A stretch of DNA of 64,000 nucleotides from Yersinia canariae (GTDB lineage: Bacteria > Pseudomonadota > Gammaproteobacteria > Enterobacterales > Enterobacteriaceae): NCBI RefSeq assembly GCF_009831415.1, contig NZ_CP043727.1, forward strand, positions 868,001 through 932,000, in the 5' to 3' direction. The notes beneath the pieces were generated by a model. The model worked only from the letters and a program-made list of their open reading frames with translations, did no database searches and was not told the origin of the DNA. The position numbers and the translations under genes were made by a program. Below, piece after piece: positions 7,377 to 18,136 of the stretch (position 1 is its first letter; every line of letters starts with the position of its first letter).

Positions 7377-9974
7377 GTGCTAGAAGAATACCGTAAGCAC
7401 GTAGCCGAGCGTGCTGCTGAGGGTATCGTCCCCAAGCCATTAGATGCATCACAAATGGCAGCGCTGGTTGAATCATTAAAAAATCCGCCTGCGGGCGAAG
7501 AAGAATTCCTGCTAGATTTGCTTATCAACCGTGTTCCCCCTGGTGTTGATGAAGCAGCCTACGTTAAAGCCGGTTTTCTGGCGGCCATCGCCAAAGGTGA
7601 AGCCCACTCCCCATTGATAGCCCCTGAAAAAGCAATTGAACTGCTTGGCACCATGCAGGGCGGTTATAATATTCATCCGTTGATTGATGCGTTGGATAAT
7701 GAAAAGCTGGCTCCGATTGCGGGCAAAGCCTTATCTCACACCCTGCTGATGTTTGATAACTTCTACGATGTAGAAGAAAAAGCCAACGCGGGTAATCCTC
7801 ATGCCAAGAAAATTATGCAATCTTGGGCTGATGCCGAATGGTATCTCTCTCGCCCAGCATTGGCTGAGAAAATCACGGTAACCGTATTCAAAGTAACCGG
7901 TGAAACCAATACCGATGACTTGTCTCCGGCTCAAGATGCCTGGTCGCGCCCTGATATCCCGCTGCATGCACTGGCAATGTTGAAAAATGCCCGCGAAGGT
8001 ATTCATCCGGATCAACCGGGCAATGTTGGCCCAATCAAACAGATTGAAGAGCTGAATAAAAAAGGCTTCCCGCTGGCATACGTCGGCGATGTAGTCGGAA
8101 CCGGCTCTTCCCGTAAATCAGCCACTAACTCTGTGCTGTGGTTTATGGGCGATGACATCCCTTACGTGCCAAACAAGCGCGGCGGTGGTGTCGTGCTGGG
8201 CAGCAAAATTGCGCCAATCTTCTTTAACACGATGGAAGATGCGGGTGCATTGCCGATTGAAGTGGACGTCAGCAACCTGAATATGGGTGATGTGATTGAT
8301 ATCTTCCCGTATTTGGGCGAAGTGCGTCACCATGAGTCGGGCACGATTTTAGCCACTTTCGAACTGAAAACTGAGGTGTTGCTGGATGAAGTGCGTGCGG
8401 GTGGCCGTATCCCATTGATCGTCGGCCGCGGTTTGACCACTAAAGCTCGCGAATCTCTGGGCTTGCCCGTCAGCGAAGTCTTCCGTGTGGCGAAGCCGGT
8501 TGCCAAAAGCGACAAAGGTTTCTCGCTGGCACAGAAAATGGTGGGCCGTGCCTGTGGCGTTGCAGGTGTGCGCCCAGGTGAATATTGCGAACCTAAAATG
8601 ACCTCGGTCGGTTCACAAGATACCACTGGCCCAATGACCCGTGATGAGCTGAAAGACTTGGCGTGTCTGGGCTTCTCCGCTGACTTGGTTATGCAGTCAT
8701 TTTGTCATACGGCGGCATATCCGAAGCCAGTAGACGTGACCACTCACCACACATTGCCTGACTTTATTATGAACCGTGGCGGTGTCTCATTGCGCCCAGG
8801 TGACGGCATCATCCACTCATGGCTCAACCGCATGCTATTGCCGGACACGGTAGGCACGGGGGGTGACTCCCACACCCGTTTCCCTATCGGGATCTCTTTC
8901 CCTGCGGGTTCTGGTCTGGTGGCTTTTGCGGCAGCAACAGGTGTAATGCCTCTGGACATGCCTGAATCTGTGTTGGTGCGCTTTAAAGGTAAAATGCAAC
9001 CGGGTATCACCCTGCGTGATCTGGTGCATGCTATCCCTTACTACGCGATTCAGGAAGGCCTGCTGACGGTTGAGAAGCAAGGCAAGAAGAATATCTTCTC
9101 TGGCCGAATTCTGGAAATTGAAGGTTTACCAGAGTTGAAAGTTGAACAAGCATTCGAGCTGGCAGATGCTTCTGCCGAGCGCTCTGCTGCTGGTTGTACC
9201 ATCAAACTGGATAAAGCGCCGATTATTGAGTATCTGCAATCCAACATTGTGTTGTTGAAGTGGATGATAGCTGAAGGTTACGGCGACCGCCGTACACTGG
9301 AGCGCCGTGTCAATGGAATGGAAAGCTGGTTGGCTAATCCGAATCTGCTGGAAGGTGATGCAGATGCGGAATATGCCGCGGTGATCGAAATCGATCTGGC
9401 GGAAATAACCCAGCCAATTCTCTGTGCGCCTAACGATCCGGATGATGCTCGTTTGCTGTCTGATGTTGCTAATAGCAAAATCGATGAAGTGTTTATCGGC
9501 TCTTGCATGACCAACATTGGCCACTTCCGTGCAGCCGGTAAGTTACTGGATCAACACAAAGGCCAGTTGCCAACCCGCCTTTGGGTCGCGCCGCCGACCA
9601 AAATGGATGCCGCGCAACTTACCGAAGAGGGCTACTACAGTGTCTTTGGTAAGAGTGGTGCCCGTGTTGAGATTCCGGGCTGCTCTTTGTGTATGGGTAA
9701 CCAGGCGCGTGTCGCCGATGGGGCGACAGTCGTTTCTACTTCGACCCGTAACTTCCCGAACCGCTTGGGGAATGGGGCGAATGTTTATCTGGCTTCGGCT
9801 GAACTGGCAGCAATTGCATCACTGCTGGGGCGTCTGCCAACTCCTGATGAATATCAAACTTATATGGCTCAGGTTGATAAGACCGCAGAAGATACTTACC
9901 GGTATCTGAATTTTGATAAGCTGAGCCAATATACGGATAAAGCCGACGGAGTTATCTTCCAAACCGCCGTGTAA
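7377..9974 (+). CDS. acnB: Bifunctional aconitate hydratase B / 2-methylisocitrate dehydratase
   Basis: The main TCA-cycle aconitase interconverts citrate and isocitrate through a [4Fe-4S] cluster, and the E. coli protein also binds mRNA in its apo form. 865 aa, the same as E. coli AcnB, with the B-type layout: N-terminal HEAT-like region ([12 protein letters not shown]..., residues 1-160), swivel domain ([13 protein letters not shown]), then the catalytic domains. Cluster ligands are the Cys in [11 protein letters not shown] and both Cys in [10 protein letters not shown]. The start is GTG, with GCGAGGAGAG just upstream; the N-terminus aligns with E. coli from the first residue. Monocistronic, with a terminator at 9997. 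Confidence 0.98.
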   Translation: MLEEYRKHVAERAAEGIVPKPLDASQMAALVESLKNPPAGEEEFLLDLLINRVPPGVDEAAYVKAGFLAAIAKGEAHSPLIAPEKAIELLGTMQGGYNIHPLIDALDNEKLAPIAGKALSHTLLMFDNFYDVEEKANAGNPHAKKIMQSWADAEWYLSRPALAEKITVTVFKVTGETNTDDLSPAQDAWSRPDIPLHALAMLKNAREGIHPDQPGNVGPIKQIEELNKKGFPLAYVGDVVGTGSSRKSATNSVLWFMGDDIPYVPNKRGGGVVLGSKIAPIFFNTMEDAGALPIEVDVSNLNMGDVIDIFPYLGEVRHHESGTILATFELKTEVLLDEVRAGGRIPLIVGRGLTTKARESLGLPVSEVFRVAKPVAKSDKGFSLAQKMVGRACGVAGVRPGEYCEPKMTSVGSQDTTGPMTRDELKDLACLGFSADLVMQSFCHTAAYPKPVDVTTHHTLPDFIMNRGGVSLRPGDGIIHSWLNRMLLPDTVGTGGDSHTRFPIGISFPAGSGLVAFAAATGVMPLDMPESVLVRFKGKMQPGITLRDLVHAIPYYAIQEGLLTVEKQGKKNIFSGRILEIEGLPELKVEQAFELADASAERSAAGCTIKLDKAPIIEYLQSNIVLLKWMIAEGYGDRRTLERRVNGMESWLANPNLLEGDADAEYAAVIEIDLAEITQPILCAPNDPDDARLLSDVANSKIDEVFIGSCMTNIGHFRAAGKLLDQHKGQLPTRLWVAPPTKMDAAQLTEEGYYSVFGKSGARVEIPGCSLCMGNQARVADGATVVSTSTRNFPNRLGNGANVYLASAELAAIASLLGRLPTPDEYQTYMAQVDKTAEDTYRYLNFDKLSQYTDKADGVIFQTAV

Positions 9975-9996
9975 GCCGCTATATTTCGCACCTGCT

Positions 9997-10027
9997 AAAC
10001 GGGAGGCCAATGGCCTCCCGTTTCTAT
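9997..10027 (+). terminator. Terminator after acnB
   Basis: AAACGGGAGGCC pairs with GGCCTCCCGTTT around a short AAT loop and runs into TCTATTTT. Confidence 0.9.
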
Positions 10028-10143
10028 TTTAAAAACCGTATCGATGTGAAATTTTGCCGCTATTTACCGGCTTTGCGAGCTTGCGCCAAGTGAGCTAACT
10101 AAATACGGTTACAATTATTAAAAGAGCATCAGGAGGGCATGCT

Positions 10144-10506
10144 ATGGACTATGAATTCTTGCGTGATTTAACTGGGCAAGTGCTGGTCAGATTCTCCATG
10201 GGGCATGAGGTGATCGGCCATTGGCTCAATGAAGAAATCAAAGGCGATTTGACCAAACTCGATCAAATTGAAGCTGCGGCGGCTGAAGTCAAAGGCAGTG
10301 AGCGCCAGTGGCAGCTCGATGGCCATGAATATACCTTGTGGTTTGATGGTGAAGAAGTGATGGTGCGCGCCAATCAATTGGATATTGAAGGCGACGAAAT
10401 GGAAGAAGGCATGAATTACTATGACGAAGAAAGCCTCTGCTTATGTGGTTTAGAGGACTTTCTGCTGGTATTGAAAGGCTACCGTAACTTCATCATTTCT
10501 AAATAG
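10144..10506 (+). CDS. yacL: UPF0231 family protein YacL
   Basis: A 120-aa acidic cytosolic protein of unknown function, the same length as E. coli YacL. Conserved blocks are [33 protein letters not shown] and [12 protein letters not shown]. It follows acnB as in E. coli but after a terminator, so it probably has its own promoter. AGGAGGGC precedes the ATG with good spacing. The stop codon overlaps the end of the convergent yddG by 8 nt, leaving no room for a terminator between them. Confidence 0.95.
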   Translation: MDYEFLRDLTGQVLVRFSMGHEVIGHWLNEEIKGDLTKLDQIEAAAAEVKGSERQWQLDGHEYTLWFDGEEVMVRANQLDIEGDEMEEGMNYYDEESLCLCGLEDFLLVLKGYRNFIISK

Positions 10507-11380
10507 TGGAGCGGCTGGCGGACCAGCACAGCAAAGAGCCGGCTACCACCATGGCAACACCCGGCCAGAATGCGGCTGAAGGGGGAGTATTGAGCCATAA
10601 ACTGGCAATCAGTATTGATAACAAAGGTGTGAAGTAAGAGAGGGCAGCGACCAGTGTGGCGTTGCCTTTTTTCATGGCGATATCCCAACACAGATAGGCT
10701 AATGCGGTATTGGCGCCCATCAGTAACAGCTCAAAAGTCGCGCGCTGGGTAAAGTGCAACTGACCCGGTGTCAGCACAAAGAACATGGCCCACAGACATA
10801 GCGCGCAGGCGAGCAAAAACAGTGGCAATACCCCTGGCCCTCGGCTGTATACCCGCACCAGATTGGAGTAACCGGCCCAGGTAAATGCCGCCATCAGCGC
10901 CAAACTGTAAGCTAATGGGTTACTGCTGACATTGGCACCGAGCACCTTGATATTCAGCCCATTCCCGCCACTGACGACCCAAATCACGCCAAACAGGGCC
11001 AGAGCCGCACCCGGCCAGAGCCACCACCGTGCGCGGAGTTTGAGTAATGGCACCGCCAATAACAGTGTCAGGCTCGGCCACAGATAATTAATCAGGCCAA
11101 TCTCCAGTGTCTGCTGGCGGTCATTCGCCATACCGATGGCTAAGACAAAAGCCACCATATACACCACAAACAGCAAACCACAGCCGTACAAATAAGCTGG
11201 ATGCTGCCCGCGCAAAGTTGGTTTCCCGGCGACTAACCACACCAAAATTCCACTGACGGTGTAAATTGCCGCACCCGCTCCAAATGGCCCTAACGTTTCT
11301 GACAGGCCACGGGTTAAGGCGACACTCATGCTCCACAGCAGGATCGCAATAATGCCATACAGGGTAGGGAGGCGATTCAT
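10499..11380 (-). CDS. yddG: Aromatic amino acid / drug-metabolite exporter (EamA family, YddG-like)
   Basis: An inner-membrane transporter with ten predicted hydrophobic helices and two EamA repeats. YddG of E. coli and Salmonella exports aromatic amino acids and methyl viologen. Matching features are [20 protein letters not shown] at the N-terminus, INYLWPSLT in helix 4, and [16 protein letters not shown] near the end. 293 aa from the ATG at 11380, which has AAGGAT about 10 nt upstream. A TTG nine codons earlier is the only longer in-frame option. The place between yacL and speD is not the E. coli yddG location, so orthology is by sequence, not synteny. Confidence 0.85.
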   Translation of the reverse strand: MNRLPTLYGIIAILLWSMSVALTRGLSETLGPFGAGAAIYTVSGILVWLVAGKPTLRGQHPAYLYGCGLLFVVYMVAFVLAIGMANDRQQTLEIGLINYLWPSLTLLLAVPLLKLRARWWLWPGAALALFGVIWVVSGGNGLNIKVLGANVSSNPLAYSLALMAAFTWAGYSNLVRVYSRGPGVLPLFLLACALCLWAMFFVLTPGQLHFTQRATFELLLMGANTALAYLCWDIAMKKGNATLVAALSYFTPLLSILIASLWLNTPPSAAFWPGVAMVVAGSLLCWSASRSTI

Positions 11381-11560
11381 TGGGGCATCATCCTTGTGCG
11401 ATATCAAACGAAGAAAATAGGATCTTCTTATACATCGTCAATCAGGATGATGGGAATAGCGGAAGATCAATTATTGCTTAATAATATAATAGACCTGAGC
11501 CATGCGCTGCTGGCCGATGCAAAGGCTGATATTACTTTCTTATTTGCCCAACTCCCTTAA

Positions 11561-11587
11561 TCAAAAATCCCGGTCAAAACCGGGATT
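11561..11587 (-). terminator. Terminator after speD (minus strand)
   Basis: AATCCCGG and CCGGGATT pair around TCAAAA. On the minus strand the stem is followed by TTTTGA. It sits 25 nt past the speD stop and should end the speE-speD transcript. Confidence 0.85.
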
Positions 11588-11611
11588 CTAAGCTTGATAT
11601 TCCCTACCACA

Positions 11612-12406
11612 TCACATTTCTGGCACATTACGGCCATAGTAGATTTCCTGCATTTCTTTGTATAGCAGGCGGGTAATGCGTTCTCTCTCTTCCGCGCTCA
11701 GCTCTTCTGGCTTGGCGTTAAACAGATAATGCTTCAAATCGAAATCTTTCAGCATCATTTTGGTATGGAAGATATTTTCTTGATAAACATTCACATCCAT
11801 CATGTGATACAGCGACTTCATATCATCGGACATAAAGTTCTGAATTGAGTTGATTTTATGATCGATAAAATGTTTTATCCCGTTAATATCACGGGTAAAA
11901 CCGCGTACCCGATAATCCATGGTGACGATATCGGATTCCAACTGATGAATAAGGTAATTCAGTGCTTTCAGCGGTGAAATGACACCACAGGTCGAGACTT
12001 CAATATCTGCACGGAAAGTACATAACCCTGCTTCAGGGTGACTTTCCGGATAGGTATGGACGCAGATATGGCTCTTATCCAAATGGGCGACAACGGCACT
12101 TGGCAGTGGGCCTGGGTGCTCTGAGTTATCAACATCGCGCGGATCGACCGGCTCTTCACTGACCAAAATAGTGACACTCGCACCCTGAGGATCGTAATCC
12201 TGACGGGCGATATTCAAAATATTAGCACCAATGATCGAGCAAGTTTCTGTCAAGATCTCGGTCAGGCGGTTGGCATTATACTGTTCGTCAATGTAGGCGA
12301 TATAGCCATCGCGATCGTCTGCGGTTTCGGCATAACAAATATCGTAAATACAAAAACTCAGGCTTTTAGTCAGGTTGTTGAAGCCGTGTAGTTTAAGCTT
12401 GGACAA
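11612..12406 (-). CDS. speD: S-adenosylmethionine decarboxylase proenzyme
   Basis: Decarboxylates SAM to supply the aminopropyl donor for spermidine. 264 aa, equal to E. coli SpeD. The proenzyme cuts itself between K111 and S112 in [19 protein letters not shown], and Ser112 becomes the pyruvoyl cofactor; the site is intact. The Cys in [20 protein letters not shown] is also conserved. It lies 24 nt downstream of speE on the same strand, forming the usual speED operon. GGAGGTGAGC precedes the start. Confidence 0.98.
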   Translation of the reverse strand: MSKLKLHGFNNLTKSLSFCIYDICYAETADDRDGYIAYIDEQYNANRLTEILTETCSIIGANILNIARQDYDPQGASVTILVSEEPVDPRDVDNSEHPGPLPSAVVAHLDKSHICVHTYPESHPEAGLCTFRADIEVSTCGVISPLKALNYLIHQLESDIVTMDYRVRGFTRDINGIKHFIDHKINSIQNFMSDDMKSLYHMMDVNVYQENIFHTKMMLKDFDLKHYLFNAKPEELSAEERERITRLLYKEMQEIYYGRNVPEM

Positions 12407-12430
12407 TTTAGCTCACCTCCTTGCGTATTA

Positions 12431-13294
12431 TCAACGTTTGGCCGTTAAGGCATCCAGCAGATATTGCGGCAGGGCAAAACTGCCGACATGAATGGCTGGG
12501 TTATAGTAGCGACAGGTCAGGCCCGCTTTGACAAAACGCTGTTGTAGCGTAGTGATATCCAATTGGCGCAATTGCGGGTTTTGTGTCGCCCAAGCGAAGG
12601 TCATGATACCGCCGTAATATGTCGGAATGGCTGCTTGATAAAAACTGACATCCTCGAAATAGTGGCTAAGCTTGTTATGGCTATCGACCGCTTCATTTTG
12701 TTGCAGGAAACAGACGCCGTTTTGCGCGACAAAAATGCCGCCGTCGTTCAAACTTCGGGCACATCCTTCATAGAAAGCAGACGTAAACAGGCTTTCTCCT
12801 GGCCCAATAGGGTCAGTACAGTCGGAGATAATGACATCGAATTTTTCAGTCGTTTGGTTAACGAAGTTGACGCCATCATCAATAACCAGCTTGAAACGGG
12901 GGTCATCATAGGCACCGGCACTATGATTGGGTAGATATTGGCGGCAGAACTCGACGACACCGGCGTCAATTTCCACCATGGTAATCTGTTCAATATTTTT
13001 GTGGCGGCTGACTTCGCGTAGCATCGCGCCATCGCCACCGCCAATGATAAGCACTTTCTTTGCCTGGCCATGGGCCAGTAAAGGGACGTGTGTCATCATT
13101 TCATGATAGATAAATTCATCGCGTTCGGTGGTCTGCACCACGCCATCCAATGCCATTACCCGACCCAGCACAGGGTTCTCAAAAATCACCAAATCCTGGT
13201 GCTCGGTTTTTTCGCGGTACAGTATTTTTTCCACTGAAAAATACTGGCCGAAGTTGGCATGTAATGTTTCATACCATAGTTCTTTCTGTGACAT
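12431..13294 (-). CDS. speE: Spermidine synthase (putrescine aminopropyltransferase)
   Basis: Transfers the aminopropyl group from decarboxylated SAM to putrescine. 287 aa. Motifs: [11 protein letters not shown] (nucleotide/dcSAM binding), [18 protein letters not shown] and the catalytic-loop [13 protein letters not shown]. It is the first gene of the speE-speD operon, with its promoter in 13295-13408. The start has GGAGAAG a few bases upstream. Confidence 0.98.
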   Translation of the reverse strand: MSQKELWYETLHANFGQYFSVEKILYREKTEHQDLVIFENPVLGRVMALDGVVQTTERDEFIYHEMMTHVPLLAHGQAKKVLIIGGGDGAMLREVSRHKNIEQITMVEIDAGVVEFCRQYLPNHSAGAYDDPRFKLVIDDGVNFVNQTTEKFDVIISDCTDPIGPGESLFTSAFYEGCARSLNDGGIFVAQNGVCFLQQNEAVDSHNKLSHYFEDVSFYQAAIPTYYGGIMTFAWATQNPQLRQLDITTLQQRFVKAGLTCRYYNPAIHVGSFALPQYLLDALTAKR

Positions 13295-13408
13295 GTTCGG
13301 GGCTTCTCCTTCGCAGTAACAGCCATGAAAAATGGGGGCAACATCATAGCCAACTCTGACTAAGGTTGCACGGCTGAATTTTAGGCTGAAAGGGTAAATG
13401 CGGGATCG

Positions 13409-13777
13409 CTAGTTAGCGTAGGCCAATAAACTTAAAGAATCACGAGCCAGAGATTTGCATTTGGTAGGAACCGGGATCGCAATGCCCCGTAGGTCGCGAT
13501 AGCTCTCTTCACCCAACGCTTTCATATTAAAGCTATTGTAGTTACGCAGATCCCAGCGATTTTGTTGAGCAAAATAGACAATTGCCCGTTTGATTTCATT
13601 ATTGGGTAACTCGTTATAGCCACAGTCATTTTTCAGATAAACAAATACCGCAGTCAGATCTGCAAGATCTTCTGCTTCAGATTCACTTAATGCAGAACTG
13701 GCAGATGAGAATCCGCACAGAGTAAGCAGCAGCATAACTAACGTTGTTCTTTTCATAGCGGAAACAGGCTTATTCAT
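13409..13777 (-). CDS. yacC: YacC, exported PulS/OutS-family pilot-like protein
   Basis: 122 aa with a signal peptide (MKRTTLVMLLLTLCGFSSASSA), so periplasmic or membrane-bound. The mature part is close to E. coli YacC: LSESEAEDLADLTAVFVYLK, NRWDLRNYNSFNMKALGEES and LARDSLSLLAY. The family includes pilotins of type II secretion secretins, but no secretin gene is nearby. Two Cys (NDCGYNE and PTKCKS) probably form a disulfide. The first ATG (13777) or the one seven codons later could be the start; neither has a strong ribosome site. Confidence 0.88.
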   Translation of the reverse strand: MNKPVSAMKRTTLVMLLLTLCGFSSASSALSESEAEDLADLTAVFVYLKNDCGYNELPNNEIKRAIVYFAQQNRWDLRNYNSFNMKALGEESYRDLRGIAIPVPTKCKSLARDSLSLLAYAN

Positions 13778-13879
13778 TGTTAACAGACGTTATCACACTG
13801 TGATGGTTCAGCGTAAATTTTATTATGCTCTTCGTGTGGGGATATACGGGGATTGATTCACAAAGTGATTGATTACTCC

Positions 13880-13910
13880 TTGACCTTCCCTCAAGGGGAA
13901 GGTTTATGCT
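13880..13910 (+). promoter_or_regulatory. CueR-type copper-responsive promoter of cueO
   Basis: TTGACC (13880-13885) and TATGCT (13905-13910) are separated by 19 bp. This over-long spacer is typical of MerR-family promoters. The spacer region carries a perfect dyad, ACCTTCCC (13883-13890) and GGGAAGGT (13896-13903), matching the CueR operator of copA and cueO. It ends about 60 bp before the cueO start. Confidence 0.92.
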
Positions 13911-13972
13911 GATAAATAATGCTGTTTTTGTGCCCTGTGGGCACTTACTCACAATCGAGAATGGAGACGACC

Positions 13973-15574
13973 ATGCATCGCCGTGATTTTATCAAGTTAA
14001 CGGCAGCTCTTGGAGCCGCCACTTCACTGCCTTTATGGAGCCGCGCGGCTTTAGCCGCAGATTTTTCACCTTTACCCATCCCGCCGCTACTTTTACCCGA
14101 TGCCAGCGGTAGCCTTAATCTGAATATCCAAACAGGCACTATGTCCTGGTTGCCCTCCGCCACCACTCAAACCTGGGGCTATAACGGCAACTTGTTAGGG
14201 CCTGCGATTCGTTTGCAGCGCGGCAAGCCGGTCACGATTAACATCACAAATTCATTACCGGAAGCTACAACTGTGCACTGGCACGGACTGGAAGTTCCCG
14301 GTGATGTCGATGGTGGGCCGCAAGCACTGATTCAGCCGGGGGCAAAGCGCCAAGTCACATTTACGGTAGAGCAACCCGCTGCCACCTGCTGGTTCCATCC
14401 CCATACCCACGGCATCACGGGCCGTCAGGTCGCGATGGGGTTAGGGGGGCTAGTGCTGATAGATGACAGTGACAGCGAAAAACTGCCTCTGCCGAAACAG
14501 TGGGGTGTGGATGATATTCCGGTCATTTTGCAGGATAAATTGTTGGATAAAGATGGCCAGATTGACTATCAATTGGATGTGATGACGGCTGCTGTGGGGT
14601 GGTTTGGTGATCGAATGTTCACCAACGGTGCCCGCTATCCGCAACAGATAACCCCGCGCGGCTGGGTGCGCTTGCGGATACTGAATGGGTGTAATGCGCG
14701 CTCCCTGAATCTGGCCCTTAGCGATGGTCGCCCAATGTATGTGATTGGCAGTGACGGCGGCTTACTGGCCGAGCCAGTGGCGGTGCGCGAATTGCCAATA
14801 CTGATGGGCGAGCGTTTCGAGGTGCTGGTGGATACCTCTGATGGCCAGGCACTTGATTTGGTCACTTTGCCAGTAAAACAGATGGGCATGACATTAGCTC
14901 CATTTGATAAGCCGCTGCCGGTGTTACGCATTCAACCCTCACTGACAACGGGCAGCAAAACATTGCCGGATTCTCTGGTTGTGGTGCCGCCGCTTGCCGA
15001 TGCTACCGGCCTGCAAGAGCGCTGGTTCCAACTGATGATGGACCCGAAACTGGATATGCTGGGCATGCAGGCGCTGATGAGCCGCTATGGTATGCAAGCT
15101 ATGGCGGGAATGAGCATGGATCACGGCAATATGGGGGGAATGGATAAGGGGGCCATGGGAGGAATGGATCACAGCAATATGAAGGGCATGAATCATGGCG
15201 CGATGAAAGCGGCCCCTGCTTTTGATTTCAGCCATGCCAATATGATCAATGGCAAAGCCTTTTCCATGACCGAAGCGGCATTTGATGCCAAACAGGGCAA
15301 ATACGAAAAATGGACGGTTTCTGGTGAGGGCGACATGATGTTGCACCCATTCCATGTTCACGGTACGCAGTTCCGTATTCTGACCGAAAATGGGAAGCCA
15401 CCTGCGGAACATCGGCGTGGTTGGAAAGATACTGTGCGAGTGGAGGGTGCTCGCAGTGAGATATTGGTGCGTTTTAATCACCTGGCCCCAACCAGCACAC
15501 CTTATATGGCCCATTGCCACCTGCTGGAACATGAAGATACCGGCATGATGCTGGGCTTTACTGTCAGTGCTTAA
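13973..15574 (+). CDS. cueO: Multicopper oxidase CueO
   Basis: A periplasmic laccase-like oxidase that converts Cu(I) to the less toxic Cu(II). 533 aa with a Tat signal (RRDFIKL then a hydrophobic stretch ending SRAALA). Copper ligands are visible in HWHGLEVPG and CWFHPHTHG (trinuclear site) and in HPFHVHGTQ and [13 protein letters not shown] (type 1 and trinuclear). The Met-rich insert at about residues 370-415 (repeats like [24 protein letters not shown]) is the CueO cuprous-binding region. The start at 13973 is chosen because it begins the Tat peptide and has GGAG 7 nt upstream. Regulated by the CueR-type promoter at 13880. Confidence 0.97.
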   Translation: MHRRDFIKLTAALGAATSLPLWSRAALAADFSPLPIPPLLLPDASGSLNLNIQTGTMSWLPSATTQTWGYNGNLLGPAIRLQRGKPVTINITNSLPEATTVHWHGLEVPGDVDGGPQALIQPGAKRQVTFTVEQPAATCWFHPHTHGITGRQVAMGLGGLVLIDDSDSEKLPLPKQWGVDDIPVILQDKLLDKDGQIDYQLDVMTAAVGWFGDRMFTNGARYPQQITPRGWVRLRILNGCNARSLNLALSDGRPMYVIGSDGGLLAEPVAVRELPILMGERFEVLVDTSDGQALDLVTLPVKQMGMTLAPFDKPLPVLRIQPSLTTGSKTLPDSLVVVPPLADATGLQERWFQLMMDPKLDMLGMQALMSRYGMQAMAGMSMDHGNMGGMDKGAMGGMDHSNMKGMNHGAMKAAPAFDFSHANMINGKAFSMTEAAFDAKQGKYEKWTVSGEGDMMLHPFHVHGTQFRILTENGKPPAEHRRGWKDTVRVEGARSEILVRFNHLAPTSTPYMAHCHLLEHEDTGMMLGFTVSA

Positions 15575-15689
15575 GGTGCATTAATGGGTTATGTCTGCGG
15601 CGGGAGAGTCCGTCGCAACCAGGCTCAGGCTATGGTAAACTCAGCGGCTTTCTTCCGGCAAGCAACGTAAAAAAGCGACGTTAAAACCT

Positions 15690-16226
15690 ATGAAACACAC
15701 TGTAGAAGTCATGATTTCCGAGCAGGAAGTCAAAACCCGAATTGCCGAATTAGGCCGCCAAATCTCCGAACATTACCGCGACAGTGGCAGTGAAATGGTG
15801 TTGGTCGGGTTGCTCCGTGGCTCATTTATGTTTATGGCTGATTTATGCCGCGCCATTGATGTTTCCCATGAAGTCGATTTTATGACGGCCTCCAGCTACG
15901 GCAATGGCATGAGCACCACTCGCGATGTGAAAATCCTGAAAGATCTGGATGAAGATATCCGTGGTAAAGATGTGCTTATTGTTGAAGATATCATCGACTC
16001 AGGTAATACATTAAGTAAAGTGCGTGAAATTCTGCAACTACGTGGCCCGAAATCATTGGCTATTTGTACGTTGCTGGATAAACCCGAGCGCCGCGAAGTA
16101 CAGGTGCCAGTAGAGTGGGTCGGTTTCACTATTCCTGATGAATTTGTGGTGGGTTACGGTATTGATTATGCTCAAAGATACAGACACCTTCCTTATGTCG
16201 GAAAGGTTGTTATGTTTGACGAGTGA
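15690..16226 (+). CDS. hpt: Hypoxanthine phosphoribosyltransferase
   Basis: Purine salvage: converts hypoxanthine (and poorly guanine) plus PRPP to IMP/GMP. 178 aa. The PRPP-binding loop is [14 protein letters not shown], and the flexible loop region is [12 protein letters not shown]. It lies between cueO and the convergent can, as in E. coli. A shared terminator hairpin follows. Confidence 0.97.
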   Translation: MKHTVEVMISEQEVKTRIAELGRQISEHYRDSGSEMVLVGLLRGSFMFMADLCRAIDVSHEVDFMTASSYGNGMSTTRDVKILKDLDEDIRGKDVLIVEDIIDSGNTLSKVREILQLRGPKSLAICTLLDKPERREVQVPVEWVGFTIPDEFVVGYGIDYAQRYRHLPYVGKVVMFDE

Positions 16227-16272
16227 TCGATTGCTGCGCGTGGATATTTTAGGCTGATTGAGTCGCGTAGTT

Positions 16273-16305
16273 AATGGGAGAGGGTGCGTTTTAACACCCT
16301 CCCAT
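16273..16305. terminator. Bidirectional terminator between hpt and can
   Basis: ATGGGAGAGGGTG and ACACCCTCCCAT form a long stem with one bulge around CGTTTTA, in the 88-bp gap between the two convergent genes. Confidence 0.7.
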
Positions 16306-16314
16306 AGCAACTCA

Positions 16315-16977
16315 TCAGTTTTGTCTGTTGGGTTGCAGTATTTTCGCCATTGCTTCGCGGTACTTGATTTCTAGTTCGCTGAGGCTGGTACTCGAGATAT
16401 TTAAATCCGTCAGTTTGCCGTCTTCAATACCATAGACCCAGCCGTGAATCATGGCTTTCTGCCCGCGTTTCCAGGCGGAGCGAACAATAGTAGAATGTCC
16501 CAAGTTATACACTTGCTCTACCACGTTGATTTTACATAACATATTACTACGTTCTTCGGCAGGAAGTTCACCCAGCAGTGAGCTGTGTTTAAACCAAAGA
16601 TCCCGAATATGCAGTAACCAGTTGTCGATAAGCCCTAATTCGAGGTCTTTTTTCATTGCGGCTTCAACACCACCACAGCCAAGGTGACCACAGATAATGA
16701 TATGTTCGACCTGTAAAACGTCGATGGCATATTGCACCACGGACAAACAGTTCAGATCCGTATGGATAACCAGATTGGCAACATTGCGGTGAACAAACAA
16801 TTCGCCAGCTTTCAGGCCGGTTAACTGTTCTGCGGGAACGCGGCTGTCTGAACAACCAATCCACAAAAACCGAGGTTTCTGGGCTTCCGCCAGATGTTCA
16901 AAAAAACCAGGGTCGTCTTTACTAATAGCTTTAGACCAGAGGTCATTGTTCGCGAGGAGCTTCTCTATTTCTTTCAT
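16315..16977 (-). CDS. can: Beta-class carbonic anhydrase
   Basis: Interconverts CO2 and bicarbonate, supplying bicarbonate for carboxylations in air. 220 aa, as E. coli Can. Zinc ligands are C42 and D44 (GCSDSRVP) and H98 and C101 (CGHLGCGG). The start at 16977 (MKEIEKLL) is preferred to the longer frame opening at 17028 because it aligns with the E. coli N-terminus. Convergent with hpt and divergent from yadG, the E. coli arrangement. Confidence 0.97.
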   Translation of the reverse strand: MKEIEKLLANNDLWSKAISKDDPGFFEHLAEAQKPRFLWIGCSDSRVPAEQLTGLKAGELFVHRNVANLVIHTDLNCLSVVQYAIDVLQVEHIIICGHLGCGGVEAAMKKDLELGLIDNWLLHIRDLWFKHSSLLGELPAEERSNMLCKINVVEQVYNLGHSTIVRSAWKRGQKAMIHGWVYGIEDGKLTDLNISSTSLSELEIKYREAMAKILQPNRQN

Positions 16978-17209
16978 TAATGTAAATAGCCTGTAATGAA
17001 CGGATTGCGATAGGATAATATACGACAAGGATCACGATTTTAAAATCGGAACAGTGACTTTGTTGTTTGCACAGTTTTGTCTGCGCAACATTTTCTCTGT
17101 ATCTAACTACTTCCCTTTGCTCCACATGCTGCCCTGACAGTGAGGGGGTGAGCAAGCACGGATATGCTGTAACCGCTGGGAACTCATAGAATAAGGTTCT
17201 TTTTTACTT

Positions 17210-18136
17210 ATGACATATGCACTGGAAATAACGCAGCTGACCAAAACCTATGCAGGTGGCGTTCAGGCACTGCGTGGCATTGATCTGCACGTAGAGGCAG
17301 GCGATTTTTATGCACTGCTTGGGCCTAATGGGGCGGGTAAATCCACCACTATTGGCATTATCAGCTCATTGGTGAACAAAACCTCTGGCAAGGTGAGGGT
17401 CTTTGGTTACGACATTGATCAAGATATCGTGAATGCCAAACGGCAACTCGGACTGGTGCCACAAGAATTCAACTTTAACCCGTTTGAAACAGTCTTACAG
17501 ATTGTGATTACCCAGGCGGGGTATTACGGTGTCACGCGACGAGAGGCCATACAGCGAGCCGAAAAATATCTCAGCCAATTAGATTTATGGAGCAAACGTA
17601 ATGAGCGCGCTATTCGTCTCTCTGGCGGGATGAAGCGCCGCCTGATGATTGCCCGCGCCCTGATGCATGAACCCAAATTACTGATTCTGGACGAGCCGAC
17701 AGCAGGGGTAGACATCGAGTTACGTCGCTCTATGTGGGGGTTCCTCAAAGAGCTCAATGCACAGGGAACCACCATCATCCTGACGACCCATTATCTGGAA
17801 GAGGCTGAAATGCTGTGCCGCAATATCGGCATTATTCAGAATGGCGAGCTGGTGGAAAATACCACTATGAAACAGTTGCTTGGCAAACTTGAGTCAGAAA
17901 CTTTTATTTTTGATTTGGCGATGAAAAGCCCGCTGCCAAAGCTGGAAGGCTATAGCTATCGTCTCACCGATACCTCAACGCTGGAAGTTGATGTTAAGCG
18001 TGAACAAGGTCTGAATGGCCTGTTCAGCCAACTGAATGCTCAGGGAATACAGGTACAAAGTATGCGCAACAAGGCTAACCGTCTGGAAGAGCTATTTGTC
18101 ACCTTGGTTAATGGCAACGGGGGAGAAAAAGCATGA
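17210..18136 (+). CDS. yadG: ABC transporter ATP-binding protein YadG
   Basis: 308 aa, equal to E. coli YadG. Walker A GPNGAGKST, signature LSGGMKRRL, Walker B LLILDEPTAGVD and the switch His in TTHYLEEAE are intact. It partners the membrane protein YadH: their genes overlap by 4 nt (ATGA at 18133-18136). The pair belongs to the ABC-2 (DrrAB-like) exporter class; the substrate is unknown. Confidence 0.95.
   Translation: MTYALEITQLTKTYAGGVQALRGIDLHVEAGDFYALLGPNGAGKSTTIGIISSLVNKTSGKVRVFGYDIDQDIVNAKRQLGLVPQEFNFNPFETVLQIVITQAGYYGVTRREAIQRAEKYLSQLDLWSKRNERAIRLSGGMKRRLMIARALMHEPKLLILDEPTAGVDIELRRSMWGFLKELNAQGTTIILTTHYLEEAEMLCRNIGIIQNGELVENTTMKQLLGKLESETFIFDLAMKSPLPKLEGYSYRLTDTSTLEVDVKREQGLNGLFSQLNAQGIQVQSMRNKANRLEELFVTLVNGNGGEKA

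Noticed and set aside
14939..15532. His-rich 197-codon antisense frame inside cueO
   Set aside because: The His richness is the complement of the Met-rich ATG repeats of CueO, not a metal-binding protein.
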